A stretch of 64,000 nt of DNA. Origin: Candidatus Pedobacter colombiensis (GTDB lineage: Bacteria > Bacteroidota > Bacteroidia > Sphingobacteriales > Sphingobacteriaceae). The translations under genes and the position numbers were made by a program. Shown here piece after piece: positions 35,009-44,297 of the stretch. The stretch is from assembly GCA_029202485.1 (NCBI GenBank), contig CP119313.1, positions 5,084,001 through 5,148,000 of the forward strand. The letters run 5' to 3'. The notes beneath the pieces were generated by a model. That model was not told the DNA's origin. It searched no databases and was given only the letters and a program-made list of their open reading frames with translations. How positions within the stretch are numbered: position 1 is the first letter of the stretch; the number at the start of each line of letters is the position of its first letter.

Positions 35009-35806
35009 TTATTTCTTGCTTTTGATCAACTCAAAAAGCATTTCAGGCTCGTTCGTTGTAATAAAATCGATGTTACTATCAAGCAGCCATTTCATCTCCG
35101 GCGCTCCATTTACTGTCCAGGCGTTGATAGTCAGGCCAAGTTCTTTAGCTTTTGCAAACCACTCCCCTTTTTGATATACTCCATATTGGTAATCAGCCCC
35201 ATAAAAACCATCTTGTTTAAGTTTTTCCAGGGGAGCATTACCTGCAAGGTAGGCAACATTCGCACCTGGTTGTAATTCTTTAACCTTTTTCAGGATGTCG
35301 TAACTAAAGCTAATATAATCCACCCAAGGCTGTGCTTTTAACTTTCCGACCATAGCTACGACTTTAGTGGTTAAAATTTTGTCGTTTTCCGCCCCTGCTT
35401 TTGAAGGCTTGATCTCAAGTATCAGCTTGGTAGTCTTCTGCTTCATACCGGCCTTTAAATAGCTCTCCAGCGTAGGAATAGATTCTCCATTCGATAGCTT
35501 CTTACTCAACAATTCCTGATAGGTTGATTTTTCAATTGGTAAGCCTAAAAAATCAGGATCATGATTAACCACCAATACACTGTCGGAAGTCATGTGAACA
35601 TCAAATTCAGATCCATAACAACCAATTCGTATAGCTTCATTTAATGATGCAATCGAATTTTCCGGAAATGCATTCTTTTTCCAGGCACCGCGATGTGCAA
35701 TCACCAAATTTTTGTTCCAGGTTTTAAAACTATTTGTCTTTTTCTGCGCAAATGCGCCGTTTAAGGTCACTACCATAAGGATAATGATTAAAGATGAATG
35801 TTTCAT
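35009..35806 (-). CDS. Secreted glycerophosphodiester phosphodiesterase
   Basis: 265 residues with a signal peptide (SLIIILMVVTLNGAFAQ). GDPD motifs: VIAHRGAWKKNAFPENSIAS (catalytic HR and the metal-site EN), GSEFDVHMTSDSVLVVNHDP with ExD and the second catalytic His, KLILEIKPSK and TINAWTVN near the end. It hydrolyses glycerophosphodiesters to glycerol-3-phosphate plus alcohol in the periplasm. It converges on the cold shock terminator. Confidence 0.92.
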   Translation of the reverse strand: MKHSSLIIILMVVTLNGAFAQKKTNSFKTWNKNLVIAHRGAWKKNAFPENSIASLNEAIRIGCYGSEFDVHMTSDSVLVVNHDPDFLGLPIEKSTYQELLSKKLSNGESIPTLESYLKAGMKQKTTKLILEIKPSKAGAENDKILTTKVVAMVGKLKAQPWVDYISFSYDILKKVKELQPGANVAYLAGNAPLEKLKQDGFYGADYQYGVYQKGEWFAKAKELGLTINAWTVNGAPEMKWLLDSNIDFITTNEPEMLFELIKSKK

Positions 35807-35963
35807 TTGCTTGTGTTTTTTTTACTAAAATATCATTAAAAAGATAATATATATGTTTTCTTAAAGTTAATATTTGATAATACTTAAATAAAACAAAGAT
35901 TAATATCTCTATTTTTATCAAAAAACAGCCCTGACCTTTACCATAAGCTACATCGCCCAATAG

Positions 35964-38900
35964 ATGAACAATAATTACGAACTTTTAATTTCTAAAATTA
36001 ATGAGTTTACACAAAAGTTTTACCTCAATAGACTTTTGCGCGGTAGCATTTATGCTGCCACCTTATTGCTGGGCTTATACTTGTTATTGTTTGTCCTGAT
36101 CTACTATGCAAATCCTGGAACCATTACTAAAACATTTCTTTTTTTCGGGTATCTGGCCATAACTATTGCGACTATTACCATACTGATTGTGAAACCTGCC
36201 CTGGCCTATTTTAAGTTGGGTAAAAACTTAAGTATAGCGCAAGCATCCGAAATTATAGGGAATCATTTTTTCAATGTAAAAGATAAACTGCTGAATACCC
36301 TGCAACTTAAAGCAATGGCCGATTCTTCGCCGGAAAATAGTCAGCTGATTATGGCAGGAATAGATCAGAAGATTGCCGAACTTAGCCCTATTCCTTTTTC
36401 AAGCGCCATAAGACTGGGAGACAATAGAAAGTACATCAAATATTTTCTTGCCCCGGCCTCAGTTATCTTATTGATTGCCCTTATTGCTCCACACATCCTA
36501 AAAGAAGGAACCAGCAGTTTTATTCAATACAATAAGGAAATATTACCCAGGGCACCCTTTGATTTTCAATTGCTAACCACCAATTTGATCGTTGCTCAGG
36601 GCGATGATGTAGCATTAAAGCTAAAGTTAAATGGCAATGAGATTCCACAGGAAGTATACCTTTCTGATGGCACAAATACTTATAAATTAGAAAAAGAAAG
36701 CAATACAACGTTCAATTACACGTTTAAAAACCTCCAAAAAACACAAAAAATAAGGTTTTCTGCCGGGGGCTTCAACTCTATGCCTTTTACGATTCAGGTA
36801 AAACCTCGTCCTGCTGTTGTGATGGTAACAGCTTTATTGCGCTACCCCTCTTATTTAAACAAAAAACAAGAAAGCATTAAAAATGCTGGAGATCTGATCC
36901 TACCTGAAGGAACTCATGTAACCTGGGAACTGGAAACAAGAAATAGTAATCGCCTCGCTTTTGTATTGGGGGGTAAATCACAGATATTGACAGCTTCAAA
37001 TAATGTATTTTCGTATGCCGGGACTATTCACGAGAATTCAAAGTACAGCATCGTCCCTAAGAACAACTTTATCAGCAGTAATGATTCGCTTACACATCAG
37101 TTAAATGTTATTAAAGACGAGTTTCCGGGTATTTTGGTGACTGAAGCGCCAGACTCACTAAGCAGCAAAGCCTTATACTTTTCTGGAAAAGTAACGGATG
37201 ACCATGGATTTAGTTCTCTTAAATTCAAATATAACATCAAAGAAAAGGATAAAATTAAAAGTACAGTAAGTAAGTCTATAGCGATTAAAAAAGGACAACC
37301 AGAAGATTCATTCTTTTTCTTTTGGGACTTAAATGAGCCCTTGATAAAGCCTGGGCAGACTTTGGAGTATTACTTTGAAGTAGCAGATAATGATGGCGTA
37401 AATGGCGCTAAAACAACTAAATCTGAACTTAAGGTATATACTGTCCCTTCATCGCAACAGGTAGCAGAAAAAATAAGTGAAAGCAGTCAGGCACTCAAAC
37501 AGAAAATGGAAAAAGCCATAAAACTTGCCGGACAGGTTGAAAAAGAAAGCAAGAAACTGGGCGAAACCTTATTGGATAAGAAACAAATCTCTTTTGATGA
37601 TAAAAAGCAGATTGAACAGTTGCTGGAAAAACAAAAACAACTAGAGCAAGCGGTTAAAGAGATCAACACCCTCAATAAAAAGAATACTGTCGAGAAAGAA
37701 GAGAATAATTTACTAAAACAGGAGCTTGCGGATAAGCAAAAGAAGATTGATGACCTGTTTAACAATGTGCTGGATGACAAGACCAAGGCCCTGCTGGAAA
37801 AGCTGCAGCGCCTGATGGATCAAAACAATAAAGATCAGACGCAGAATGAACTCTCTAAAATGCAAATGGACAATAAATCTCTAAAAAATGAACTTGACCG
37901 CATCTTAGAGCTCTACAAACAGCTTGAATTTGAACAAAATCTGCAAAACAAGATAGACCGGCTCAATGAGCTGGCTAAAGCTCAAAAAGAGCTAGCTAAA
38001 CGGAGTTTAAGCAAAGATACCCAACTGGAAGATTTGAAGAGCAAACAAAAGGAGCTCTCTAAATCCTTTGAGGAGTTGAAAAAAGAGATTAAAAATCTGG
38101 ATGAAAAGAACCAGGAGCTGGAACGCCCCAACGCTTTTCAATCGCCTGAAAAGGAAATGAAAGACATCCAGCAGCAGCAGAAAAACAGTGAGGAACAGCT
38201 AAGTAAGAATGAAAAGAAGAGCGCTGCCGAAAATCAACAGAAAGCAGCGGAGAAAATGGAGCAACAGGCAAAAAAAATGGCTGAAATGCAGCAGGAATCT
38301 GCCGAAATGGAAAATAACCTAAATGCTCAGGAGTTACACCGTTTGCTTGAAAACCTGCTTAAAACTTCCTTTGACCAGGAGAAGGTCATGCTAAACCTTA
38401 GGCGCTTAAATAACAATGACCCGCAGTATACAACCAATGTTCAAAAACAACGCGAGATCAAAGATAATATGAAAACTATTGCCGATAGTCTGTTTTCGTT
38501 GAGTAAACGGGTTCCGCAGATTGAAACGGCAGTGAATGAGGAAATGCAGAAGATTAATTTTAATATCGATAAGAGCCTTGAAAACCTGGGCGAACGATAT
38601 ACAGCTGCAGCCAATAAGAACCAGCAATATACCATGACCTCGATAAACAACCTTTCCTTAATGCTTAATGAGGCACTTGACCAGTTGCAAGACATGATGA
38701 AAAACAGCAAGAGCGGAGGAAAAGGGAAGAAAAAGCAAAGCATGAAACAGTTACAGCAAATGCAGCAACAACTGAATAACAACATGCAAAAAATGCGTGA
38801 TCAAATGCAAAATGGAGGAAATAAAGGTACAGTACCTAAGGGTACCCTGAGTGAAGAATTTGCTAAAATGGCTCAGCAACAGCAGATGATCCGCGAAGCC

Positions 38901-39278
38901 CTGCAAAAAATAAACAGGGAAGAAAACAAAGACGGGAAAGGCGGCCTTGGCAACCTGAACCAAATGGTAGAGGATATGAAAGCGACGGAATCGGAACTGG
39001 TAAACAAACGTTTGGAGCAGGAAACCATGAGGCGTCAGAAGGACTTGCTGACAAAACTTTTAGATGCGGAGAATGCCCAGCGTGAACAAGATCAGGATGC
39101 GAAAAGGGAAAGTAAAGCTGGTAAAGACCTACCTTCTTCGTACAAACAAATGCAGGAGAAATTTAAAGCATTCGAGAAAAATGAAACAGAATGGCTGCAA
39201 AAATTACCGCCTAATCTGAACCATTATTACAAAAATAAAATTGCAGAATATTTTAAATTGCTAAATTCGGGGCAATAA
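35964..39278 (+). CDS. DUF4175 family membrane protein with long coiled coil
   Basis: 1,104 residues. Two or three membrane segments lie near the N-terminus (ATLLLGLYLLLFVLIYYANP, FLFFGYLAITIATITILIVK) plus one at about 155-172 (FLAPASVILLIALIAPHIL). Beta-rich domains follow (about 190-480), then a very long Gln/Lys/Glu-rich coiled coil (about 500-1000) with low-complexity stretches (QQMQQQLNNNMQKMRDQMQ). The architecture is that of DUF4175 proteins, frequent in Bacteroidota near gliding/T9SS-linked genes; function unknown. ybeY follows after 12 bases. Several opposite-strand open frames inside it are shadows of the AAR/CAR-rich code. Confidence 0.88.
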   Translation: MNNNYELLISKINEFTQKFYLNRLLRGSIYAATLLLGLYLLLFVLIYYANPGTITKTFLFFGYLAITIATITILIVKPALAYFKLGKNLSIAQASEIIGNHFFNVKDKLLNTLQLKAMADSSPENSQLIMAGIDQKIAELSPIPFSSAIRLGDNRKYIKYFLAPASVILLIALIAPHILKEGTSSFIQYNKEILPRAPFDFQLLTTNLIVAQGDDVALKLKLNGNEIPQEVYLSDGTNTYKLEKESNTTFNYTFKNLQKTQKIRFSAGGFNSMPFTIQVKPRPAVVMVTALLRYPSYLNKKQESIKNAGDLILPEGTHVTWELETRNSNRLAFVLGGKSQILTASNNVFSYAGTIHENSKYSIVPKNNFISSNDSLTHQLNVIKDEFPGILVTEAPDSLSSKALYFSGKVTDDHGFSSLKFKYNIKEKDKIKSTVSKSIAIKKGQPEDSFFFFWDLNEPLIKPGQTLEYYFEVADNDGVNGAKTTKSELKVYTVPSSQQVAEKISESSQALKQKMEKAIKLAGQVEKESKKLGETLLDKKQISFDDKKQIEQLLEKQKQLEQAVKEINTLNKKNTVEKEENNLLKQELADKQKKIDDLFNNVLDDKTKALLEKLQRLMDQNNKDQTQNELSKMQMDNKSLKNELDRILELYKQLEFEQNLQNKIDRLNELAKAQKELAKRSLSKDTQLEDLKSKQKELSKSFEELKKEIKNLDEKNQELERPNAFQSPEKEMKDIQQQQKNSEEQLSKNEKKSAAENQQKAAEKMEQQAKKMAEMQQESAEMENNLNAQELHRLLENLLKTSFDQEKVMLNLRRLNNNDPQYTTNVQKQREIKDNMKTIADSLFSLSKRVPQIETAVNEEMQKINFNIDKSLENLGERYTAAANKNQQYTMTSINNLSLMLNEALDQLQDMMKNSKSGGKGKKKQSMKQLQQMQQQLNNNMQKMRDQMQNGGNKGTVPKGTLSEEFAKMAQQQQMIREALQKINREENKDGKGGLGNLNQMVEDMKATESELVNKRLEQETMRRQKDLLTKLLDAENAQREQDQDAKRESKAGKDLPSSYKQMQEKFKAFEKNETEWLQKLPPNLNHYYKNKIAEYFKLLNSGQ

Positions 39279-39290
39279 TATTATAATTTG

Positions 39291-39725
39291 ATGAGCAAAC
39301 CGAGCATTAATTTTTTTACTGAAGACACGAATTATACCCTTAAAAAAAAGACCATCATTAAAGATTGGTTGAAATCAACTGTTGTCGCAGAAGGGTATCT
39401 GTTAAAAGAACTAAATTTCATCCTTTGCTCTGACGAGTATTTATTGCGTATAAACCAGGATTACCTTAATCATGACACCTATACTGACGTGATCACTTTT
39501 GATAACTCTGAGGAGCTTAAAACGATTGTGGGCGATATATTTATCAGCATAGAACGGATCAAAGAAAATGCAGCTACATTTAAGCATACCACCGAACAGG
39601 AGTTGTGCAGGATTATGGTTCATGGGGCGCTTCATCTTTTAGGTTATAAGGATAAAACCAAAGCTGCAAAAAAACTAATGACGGAAAAGGAAGATCACTA
39701 CCTTTCCCTTTTATTCAATTCTTAA
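39291..39725 (+). CDS. ybeY: rRNA maturation endoribonuclease YbeY
   Basis: 144 residues from ATG 39291; a TTG three bases upstream would add one residue. It shows VITFDN, VGDIFISIERIKENA and the metal motif MVHGALHLLGYKDKTKAAKK. The first two ligands (His111, His115) are present, but the third His of the E. coli motif HGxLHLxGYDH is replaced in GYKDK. I recall this as the usual Bacteroidota form. YbeY is a zinc-dependent RNase in 16S 3'-end maturation and ribosome quality control. Confidence 0.92.
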   Translation: MSKPSINFFTEDTNYTLKKKTIIKDWLKSTVVAEGYLLKELNFILCSDEYLLRINQDYLNHDTYTDVITFDNSEELKTIVGDIFISIERIKENAATFKHTTEQELCRIMVHGALHLLGYKDKTKAAKKLMTEKEDHYLSLLFNS

Positions 39726-40200
39726 ATTCAGCTCCCGACTTTTCTTTCCCATTTATTTTGTTTGCTTGCTTCTTAGAAGTTAAGCCCCACCATTATTTTT
39801 CAATAACTTAAATAAAGGAGTTTCTGAAGTAAATTTTAAGTAAAATTTTCCAAAAAAAATGTCCGCTATTTAGCAAAAATAGCCAAAGCCAAATCAGGTT
39901 GTTTTTAAGCCTTTTGCCGAACTTTAGTGCTTTTACGATAAATATATTGAACTAAGATGTATTATTGCTTCTAAGACGAGTTATGAAGGTCATTTTTTAG
40001 CCCTATTTGTCCTCAAAAATCATCTGGCAATTTGGTCTCCTTTTTCTTTATATAACATTTTTGTTACAATTGGTTTTTGATTAGACTTATGTTTGTAAAA
40101 GATCAAAATCCTTTATATCTAATAGGCCCAGTTAGATACCAAATAATTATTACTTACTTTTGTGGTAATTTCTTATCTATAATATCGTTAAACACAGACT
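39726..40200. other. 475-base AT-rich gap before the ABC-F gene
   Basis: No ORF of note, RNA gene or hairpin stands out. Near the right end TACTTTTG (40155-40162) matches TAnnTTTG and could be the -7 element of the ABC-F gene starting at 40201; no good TTTG is seen at -33. Confidence 0.4.
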
Positions 40201-42063
40201 TTGAGCACACTTATTGCAGCCGAAAACTTAGGCCATGCTTATCACAACGAATGGCTATTTAAAAACTTAACACTGGGCATCCAAACCGGGCAGCGCGTAG
40301 CGTTGGTGGGTATTAACGGTGCCGGAAAAAGCACCCTATTAAAACTTCTTGCCGAAAGGTTCTCTCCTTTGGAAGGAAAAATCGTAAAGAACAAATCGGT
40401 AAAAATTGGCTTCCTGGATCAGGAACCTTCATTTACAGAGGGCTATTCCATTAGTGATTTTATCTTTTCTCTTGAAAATAAGCAGCAGCAGCTGATTAAA
40501 GAATATGAGGAACTGATAGAAGATCCCAATCCAGACGAAAAGAAATTAAACCGCTTGTATGAAGAACTGAGCGAGCACAATGCCTGGGAATATGAGCATG
40601 AAATAAAAACCATTTTAAGCAGAATGGGCATCACCCATTTGCAGCAAAAGATTTCTACCCTTTCAGGGGGACAGAAAAAACGTCTGGCACTTGCTAAACT
40701 TTTAATTGAAGATCCGGAGATTTATGTACTGGACGAGCCAACCAACCATTTAGATATAGATACCATTGAATGGTTGGAGAAATTGCTGACCACAGGCAAC
40801 AAAACTTTGCTTTTGGTTACACATGATCGTTACTTCCTGGATAATGTCTGTAATACAATCGTAGAGCTCGACAGAGGCAAGATTTACAATTACAATGGAA
40901 ACTATGCCTACTTTCTTGAAAAGAAGTCGGAACGGGAAGCTGCTGATGAGAGTACTTTTCAAAAGAATAAAAACTTGCTTAAGAAAGAGCTGGAATGGAT
41001 GAGAAGGATGCCTGCTGCACGTACAACTAAATCTCAGTCTAGAATTGATGCTTTTTATGATTTAGAATCAAAAACAAAACAAAGATCTGATAATCAGAAA
41101 GTTACTTTAAATGTAAAAATGTCCAGGCAAGGAAATAAAATACTTGAACTGGATCATATTGGCCAGTCCTTTAATGGAAAAAACATCATTAATGATTTTA
41201 GTTATACGTTTAAACGTGCAGATCGTATTGGTTTAGCCGGTAAAAATGGTACTGGTAAATCTACTCTGCTAAATATCATTACTGGATTCCTAACTCCGGA
41301 GAAAGGAAAAGTGAGTACCGGTGAAACTACAGTTTACGGATATTATAAACAAGGCGGCCTTGCTTTTAATGAGAAAGAGCGTGTGATTGATATTGTGAAG
41401 TCGGATGCCGAATATATAAAAATGGCCGATGGCCAAACCATTTCTGCTTCGCAGCTTTTAACCCTCTTCTTATTTCCGCCTAAAAAACAACACGGGATGG
41501 TTGAGAAATTAAGTGGTGGTGAAAAGAAACGTTTACACCTGATGAAGGTGTTGATGCAAAACCCTAACTTCTTAATTCTGGATGAGCCAACCAATGATTT
41601 GGATATTGACACGCTAAATGTATTGGAAGAATTTTTGGAAAACTTCCCTGGTGTTTTAATTTTGGTTTCTCACGACAGGTATTTGCTTGACAAAATGAGC
41701 GAGCAATTGTTCATCATGGAAGGCGATGGAAACGTAGCAATTTACAATGGTAATTATTCTGAGTACCGTATAAGTCTAGAGACACCAAAAGAAAAAACAG
41801 TCCCTAAGCAAAAGCAAAATGTGACTACCCCAGCCCCTGCTCCTGCTGTAAAAAAATTAAGTTATAAAGAGCAGCGAGAACTGGAAGAATTAGAATCAAG
41901 GATTACAGAAGTTGAAAATGAAATTACCGATCTGACATCATCCCTTTCTAAGATTGATAGTGCTAATTATTTAGAATTGCAAAACACAACAAAGTCGATA
42001 GAAAAATTAAATGGCGAGTTAGAAGTAATCACAGAACGCTGGTTAACGCTATCGGAACAATAA
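40201..42063 (+). CDS. uup: ABC-F family ATPase (Uup-like)
   Basis: 620 residues with two ABC domains. First: GINGAGKSTLLK, LSGGQKKRLALAKLL, LDEPTNHLDIDT. Second: GKNGTGKSTLLN, LSGGEKKRLHLMKVL, LDEPTNDLDIDT. A linker lies between, and a C-terminal coiled coil (KEQRELEELESRITEVENEI) is typical of Uup. ABC-F proteins act on ribosomes or DNA, not in transport. The start is TTG at 40201: an in-frame stop sits at 40189-40191 and no ATG exists before the first conserved residues (IAAENLGHAY). Confidence 0.88.
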   Translation: MSTLIAAENLGHAYHNEWLFKNLTLGIQTGQRVALVGINGAGKSTLLKLLAERFSPLEGKIVKNKSVKIGFLDQEPSFTEGYSISDFIFSLENKQQQLIKEYEELIEDPNPDEKKLNRLYEELSEHNAWEYEHEIKTILSRMGITHLQQKISTLSGGQKKRLALAKLLIEDPEIYVLDEPTNHLDIDTIEWLEKLLTTGNKTLLLVTHDRYFLDNVCNTIVELDRGKIYNYNGNYAYFLEKKSEREAADESTFQKNKNLLKKELEWMRRMPAARTTKSQSRIDAFYDLESKTKQRSDNQKVTLNVKMSRQGNKILELDHIGQSFNGKNIINDFSYTFKRADRIGLAGKNGTGKSTLLNIITGFLTPEKGKVSTGETTVYGYYKQGGLAFNEKERVIDIVKSDAEYIKMADGQTISASQLLTLFLFPPKKQHGMVEKLSGGEKKRLHLMKVLMQNPNFLILDEPTNDLDIDTLNVLEEFLENFPGVLILVSHDRYLLDKMSEQLFIMEGDGNVAIYNGNYSEYRISLETPKEKTVPKQKQNVTTPAPAPAVKKLSYKEQRELEELESRITEVENEITDLTSSLSKIDSANYLELQNTTKSIEKLNGELEVITERWLTLSEQ

Positions 42064-42209
42064 TCAAAATTTAGAATTTATATTCTATTTATAAGAAGAA
42101 AGAATTGAAATCAAAACAAGAATTATATCAATTTTATGACCCTCTTTTAAAACTAGAATAAACTGAAATTACTGAATTAAAACAATAGAAATAATTTAAA
42201 AAAACTAAA

Positions 42210-42225
42210 CGTTCCACGTGAAACC
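42210..42225. promoter_or_regulatory. parS-like site 1
   Basis: CGTTCCACGTGAAACC contains GTTCCACGTGAAAC, matching the ParB-binding consensus TGTTTCACGTGAAACA (B. subtilis form TGTTCCACGTGAAACA) at 14 central positions allowing T/C at one. It lies 82 bases before the mnmG ATG. Confidence 0.75.
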
Positions 42226-42256
42226 CCCTCCAAAAAAATCAAGCGTAAGCGCATTA

Positions 42257-42272
42257 GGTTCCACGTGAAACA
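42257..42272. promoter_or_regulatory. parS-like site 2
   Basis: GGTTCCACGTGAAACA repeats the same 14-base core as the first site 47 bases upstream, in the same orientation. Two exact copies of a rare 14-mer in one spacer argue against chance. It lies 20 bases before the mnmG ATG. Confidence 0.78.
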
Positions 42273-42291
42273 CTAACTAATAAAAAACGAA

Positions 42292-44154
42292 ATGTTTAAA
42301 GAATATGATGTAATCGTTGTAGGCGCAGGCCATGCAGGTTGTGAAGCAGCAGCTGCTGCCGCTAACCTTGGGTCTTCCGTTTTACTGATCACAATGAACA
42401 TGGAAACTATTGCACAAATGAGCTGTAACCCCGCCATGGGTGGTGTTGCAAAAGGTCAAATTGTGCGTGAAATAGATGCTATGGGTGGCTATTCGGGTAT
42501 CATTAGCGACAAAACTACACTACAATTCAGAATGCTTAACCTTTCTAAAGGTCCGGCAATGTGGAGTCCAAGAACGCAAAATGATAGAAAAAGATTTGCT
42601 GAAGAATGGAGATTGGCATTAGAGCGAACCCCAAATGTAGACTTCTGGCAAGATATGGTAAGCAGTCTGATCATAAAAAATAATACTGTTGTTGGTGTGA
42701 AAACATCTATAGGTGTAGAGATAAAAGGCAAGTCTGTAGTGCTTACAAATGGTACCTTTTTAAATGGTCTGATACACATTGGTGAGAAGAAATTTGGCGG
42801 TGGCAGGACTGGTGAAAAAGCTGCAACCGGACTAACGGAACAACTCACAGAATTAGGTTTTGAAGCCGGAAGAATGAAGACTGGTACCCCACCCCGTATA
42901 GATGGTCGTTCTTTAAATTACAGTGTAATGGAAGAGCAATGGGGCGATGAAAATCCTGGCCGTTTCTCCTTCACAAACGTAGCGCTTCCAAAAGAACAAA
43001 GGTGCTGCTGGATTACCTATACCAATGCCAATGTACACGAAACTTTAAAGGAAGGTTTTGAAAAATCCCCTATGTTTACCGGTCGTATCAAAGGCCTTGG
43101 CCCAAGATATTGTCCCTCTATTGAAGATAAAATAAACCGCTTCGCCGAGCGCGAAAGACACCAGATATTTGTTGAACCTGAGGGCTGGAATACTTGCGAA
43201 ATCTATGTGAATGGCTTCTCTACTTCACTACCTGAAGATGTACAATATCGTGCCTTAACCCAGATTCCAGGCTTCGAAAATGCCAGGATGTTTAGACCTG
43301 GTTATGCCATAGAATACGACTATTTCCCACCTACCCAGCTATCTTTGACCCTCGAAACCAAGTTAATCAGCAATTTATACTTTGCAGGTCAAATTAATGG
43401 CACAACAGGATACGAAGAGGCTGCTAGTCAGGGTTTTATAGCTGGAATTAATGCTCATCAGAAAGTATTTGACAAGCATGAGCTGATCATGAAACGTTCG
43501 GAATCATATATAGGTGTTTTGATCGATGATCTGGTTACAAAAGGTACCGAAGAGCCTTATCGTATGTTTACTTCCAGAGCTGAACATCGCTTATTACTGC
43601 GTCAGGATAATGCAGATATCAGGCTCTCCCCTATTGGTCATAAACTTGGATTGATCAGTGATGAGCGTTTAGATATTGTTCATAAGAAGATTGAAAACTC
43701 TGATGCTATTGTTGCCTTTTCTAAAAAGCAAGGTATAGAAATGAGTAGTGCCAATGCCATGCTTGAAGAACTTGGAACAAGTGCTTTAAATCAAAATGTA
43801 AAAATAGTAAGCTTACTCGGCAGACCACAGGTTGGCATAGACGACGTCAGAAAAGTTAGTCATGTCTTCGATGAAATGTTAAATCAGTTTGACAAGGAAA
43901 CTATTGAACAGGCAGAGATCAAGATCAAGTATGAAAGCTATTTTGAAAAAGAGCAGGAGATTGTAAACAAAATGCAAAAAATGGAGGATAAAGATATCAA
44001 CCCAAATTTCGACTATTCGCAGTTGGTATCTCTATCTAAAGAGGCGCGTGAGAAATTATTAAAGATAAAACCCAGAACTTTGGGACAGGCTTCAAGAATT
44101 TCTGGTGTTTCGCCGTCCGATATCTCTGTTTTAATGGTACACATTAGTAAATAG
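42292..44154 (+). CDS. mnmG: tRNA U34 5-carboxymethylaminomethyl modification enzyme MnmG
   Basis: 620 residues, the usual length. FAD site VIVVGAGHAGCEAAAAAANL (about 7-26), MSCNPAMGGVAKGQIVREID, RMKTGTPPRIDGRSLNY, the family block GPRYCPSIEDKI with its conserved Cys, FAGQINGTTGYEEAASQGFI, and the C-terminal tRNA/MnmE-binding helices ending ASRISGVSPSDISVLMVHI. With MnmE it adds the cmnm5 group to wobble U34 using FAD, methylene-THF and glycine. mnmG (gidA) often sits near chromosome origins, which fits the two parS-like sites just upstream. Confidence 0.97.
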   Translation: MFKEYDVIVVGAGHAGCEAAAAAANLGSSVLLITMNMETIAQMSCNPAMGGVAKGQIVREIDAMGGYSGIISDKTTLQFRMLNLSKGPAMWSPRTQNDRKRFAEEWRLALERTPNVDFWQDMVSSLIIKNNTVVGVKTSIGVEIKGKSVVLTNGTFLNGLIHIGEKKFGGGRTGEKAATGLTEQLTELGFEAGRMKTGTPPRIDGRSLNYSVMEEQWGDENPGRFSFTNVALPKEQRCCWITYTNANVHETLKEGFEKSPMFTGRIKGLGPRYCPSIEDKINRFAERERHQIFVEPEGWNTCEIYVNGFSTSLPEDVQYRALTQIPGFENARMFRPGYAIEYDYFPPTQLSLTLETKLISNLYFAGQINGTTGYEEAASQGFIAGINAHQKVFDKHELIMKRSESYIGVLIDDLVTKGTEEPYRMFTSRAEHRLLLRQDNADIRLSPIGHKLGLISDERLDIVHKKIENSDAIVAFSKKQGIEMSSANAMLEELGTSALNQNVKIVSLLGRPQVGIDDVRKVSHVFDEMLNQFDKETIEQAEIKIKYESYFEKEQEIVNKMQKMEDKDINPNFDYSQLVSLSKEAREKLLKIKPRTLGQASRISGVSPSDISVLMVHISK

Positions 44155-44297
44155 AAGACAACTTATTGATTTATAATACATTAACCATGAATTCTAACAT
44201 TTTAAAACTGACATCATTAAATGAGATATAAGACACTTTTAGAATTTCTGAATGATATTCATTAAAAACACATATAAATTAAATACAGCGCTTATAA

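Noticed and set aside
37487..39054. Several opposite-strand open frames inside the DUF4175 gene
   Set aside because: They are shadows of the Lys/Gln/Glu-rich coiled-coil code and are Ser/Phe/Cys-rich as expected for antisense.
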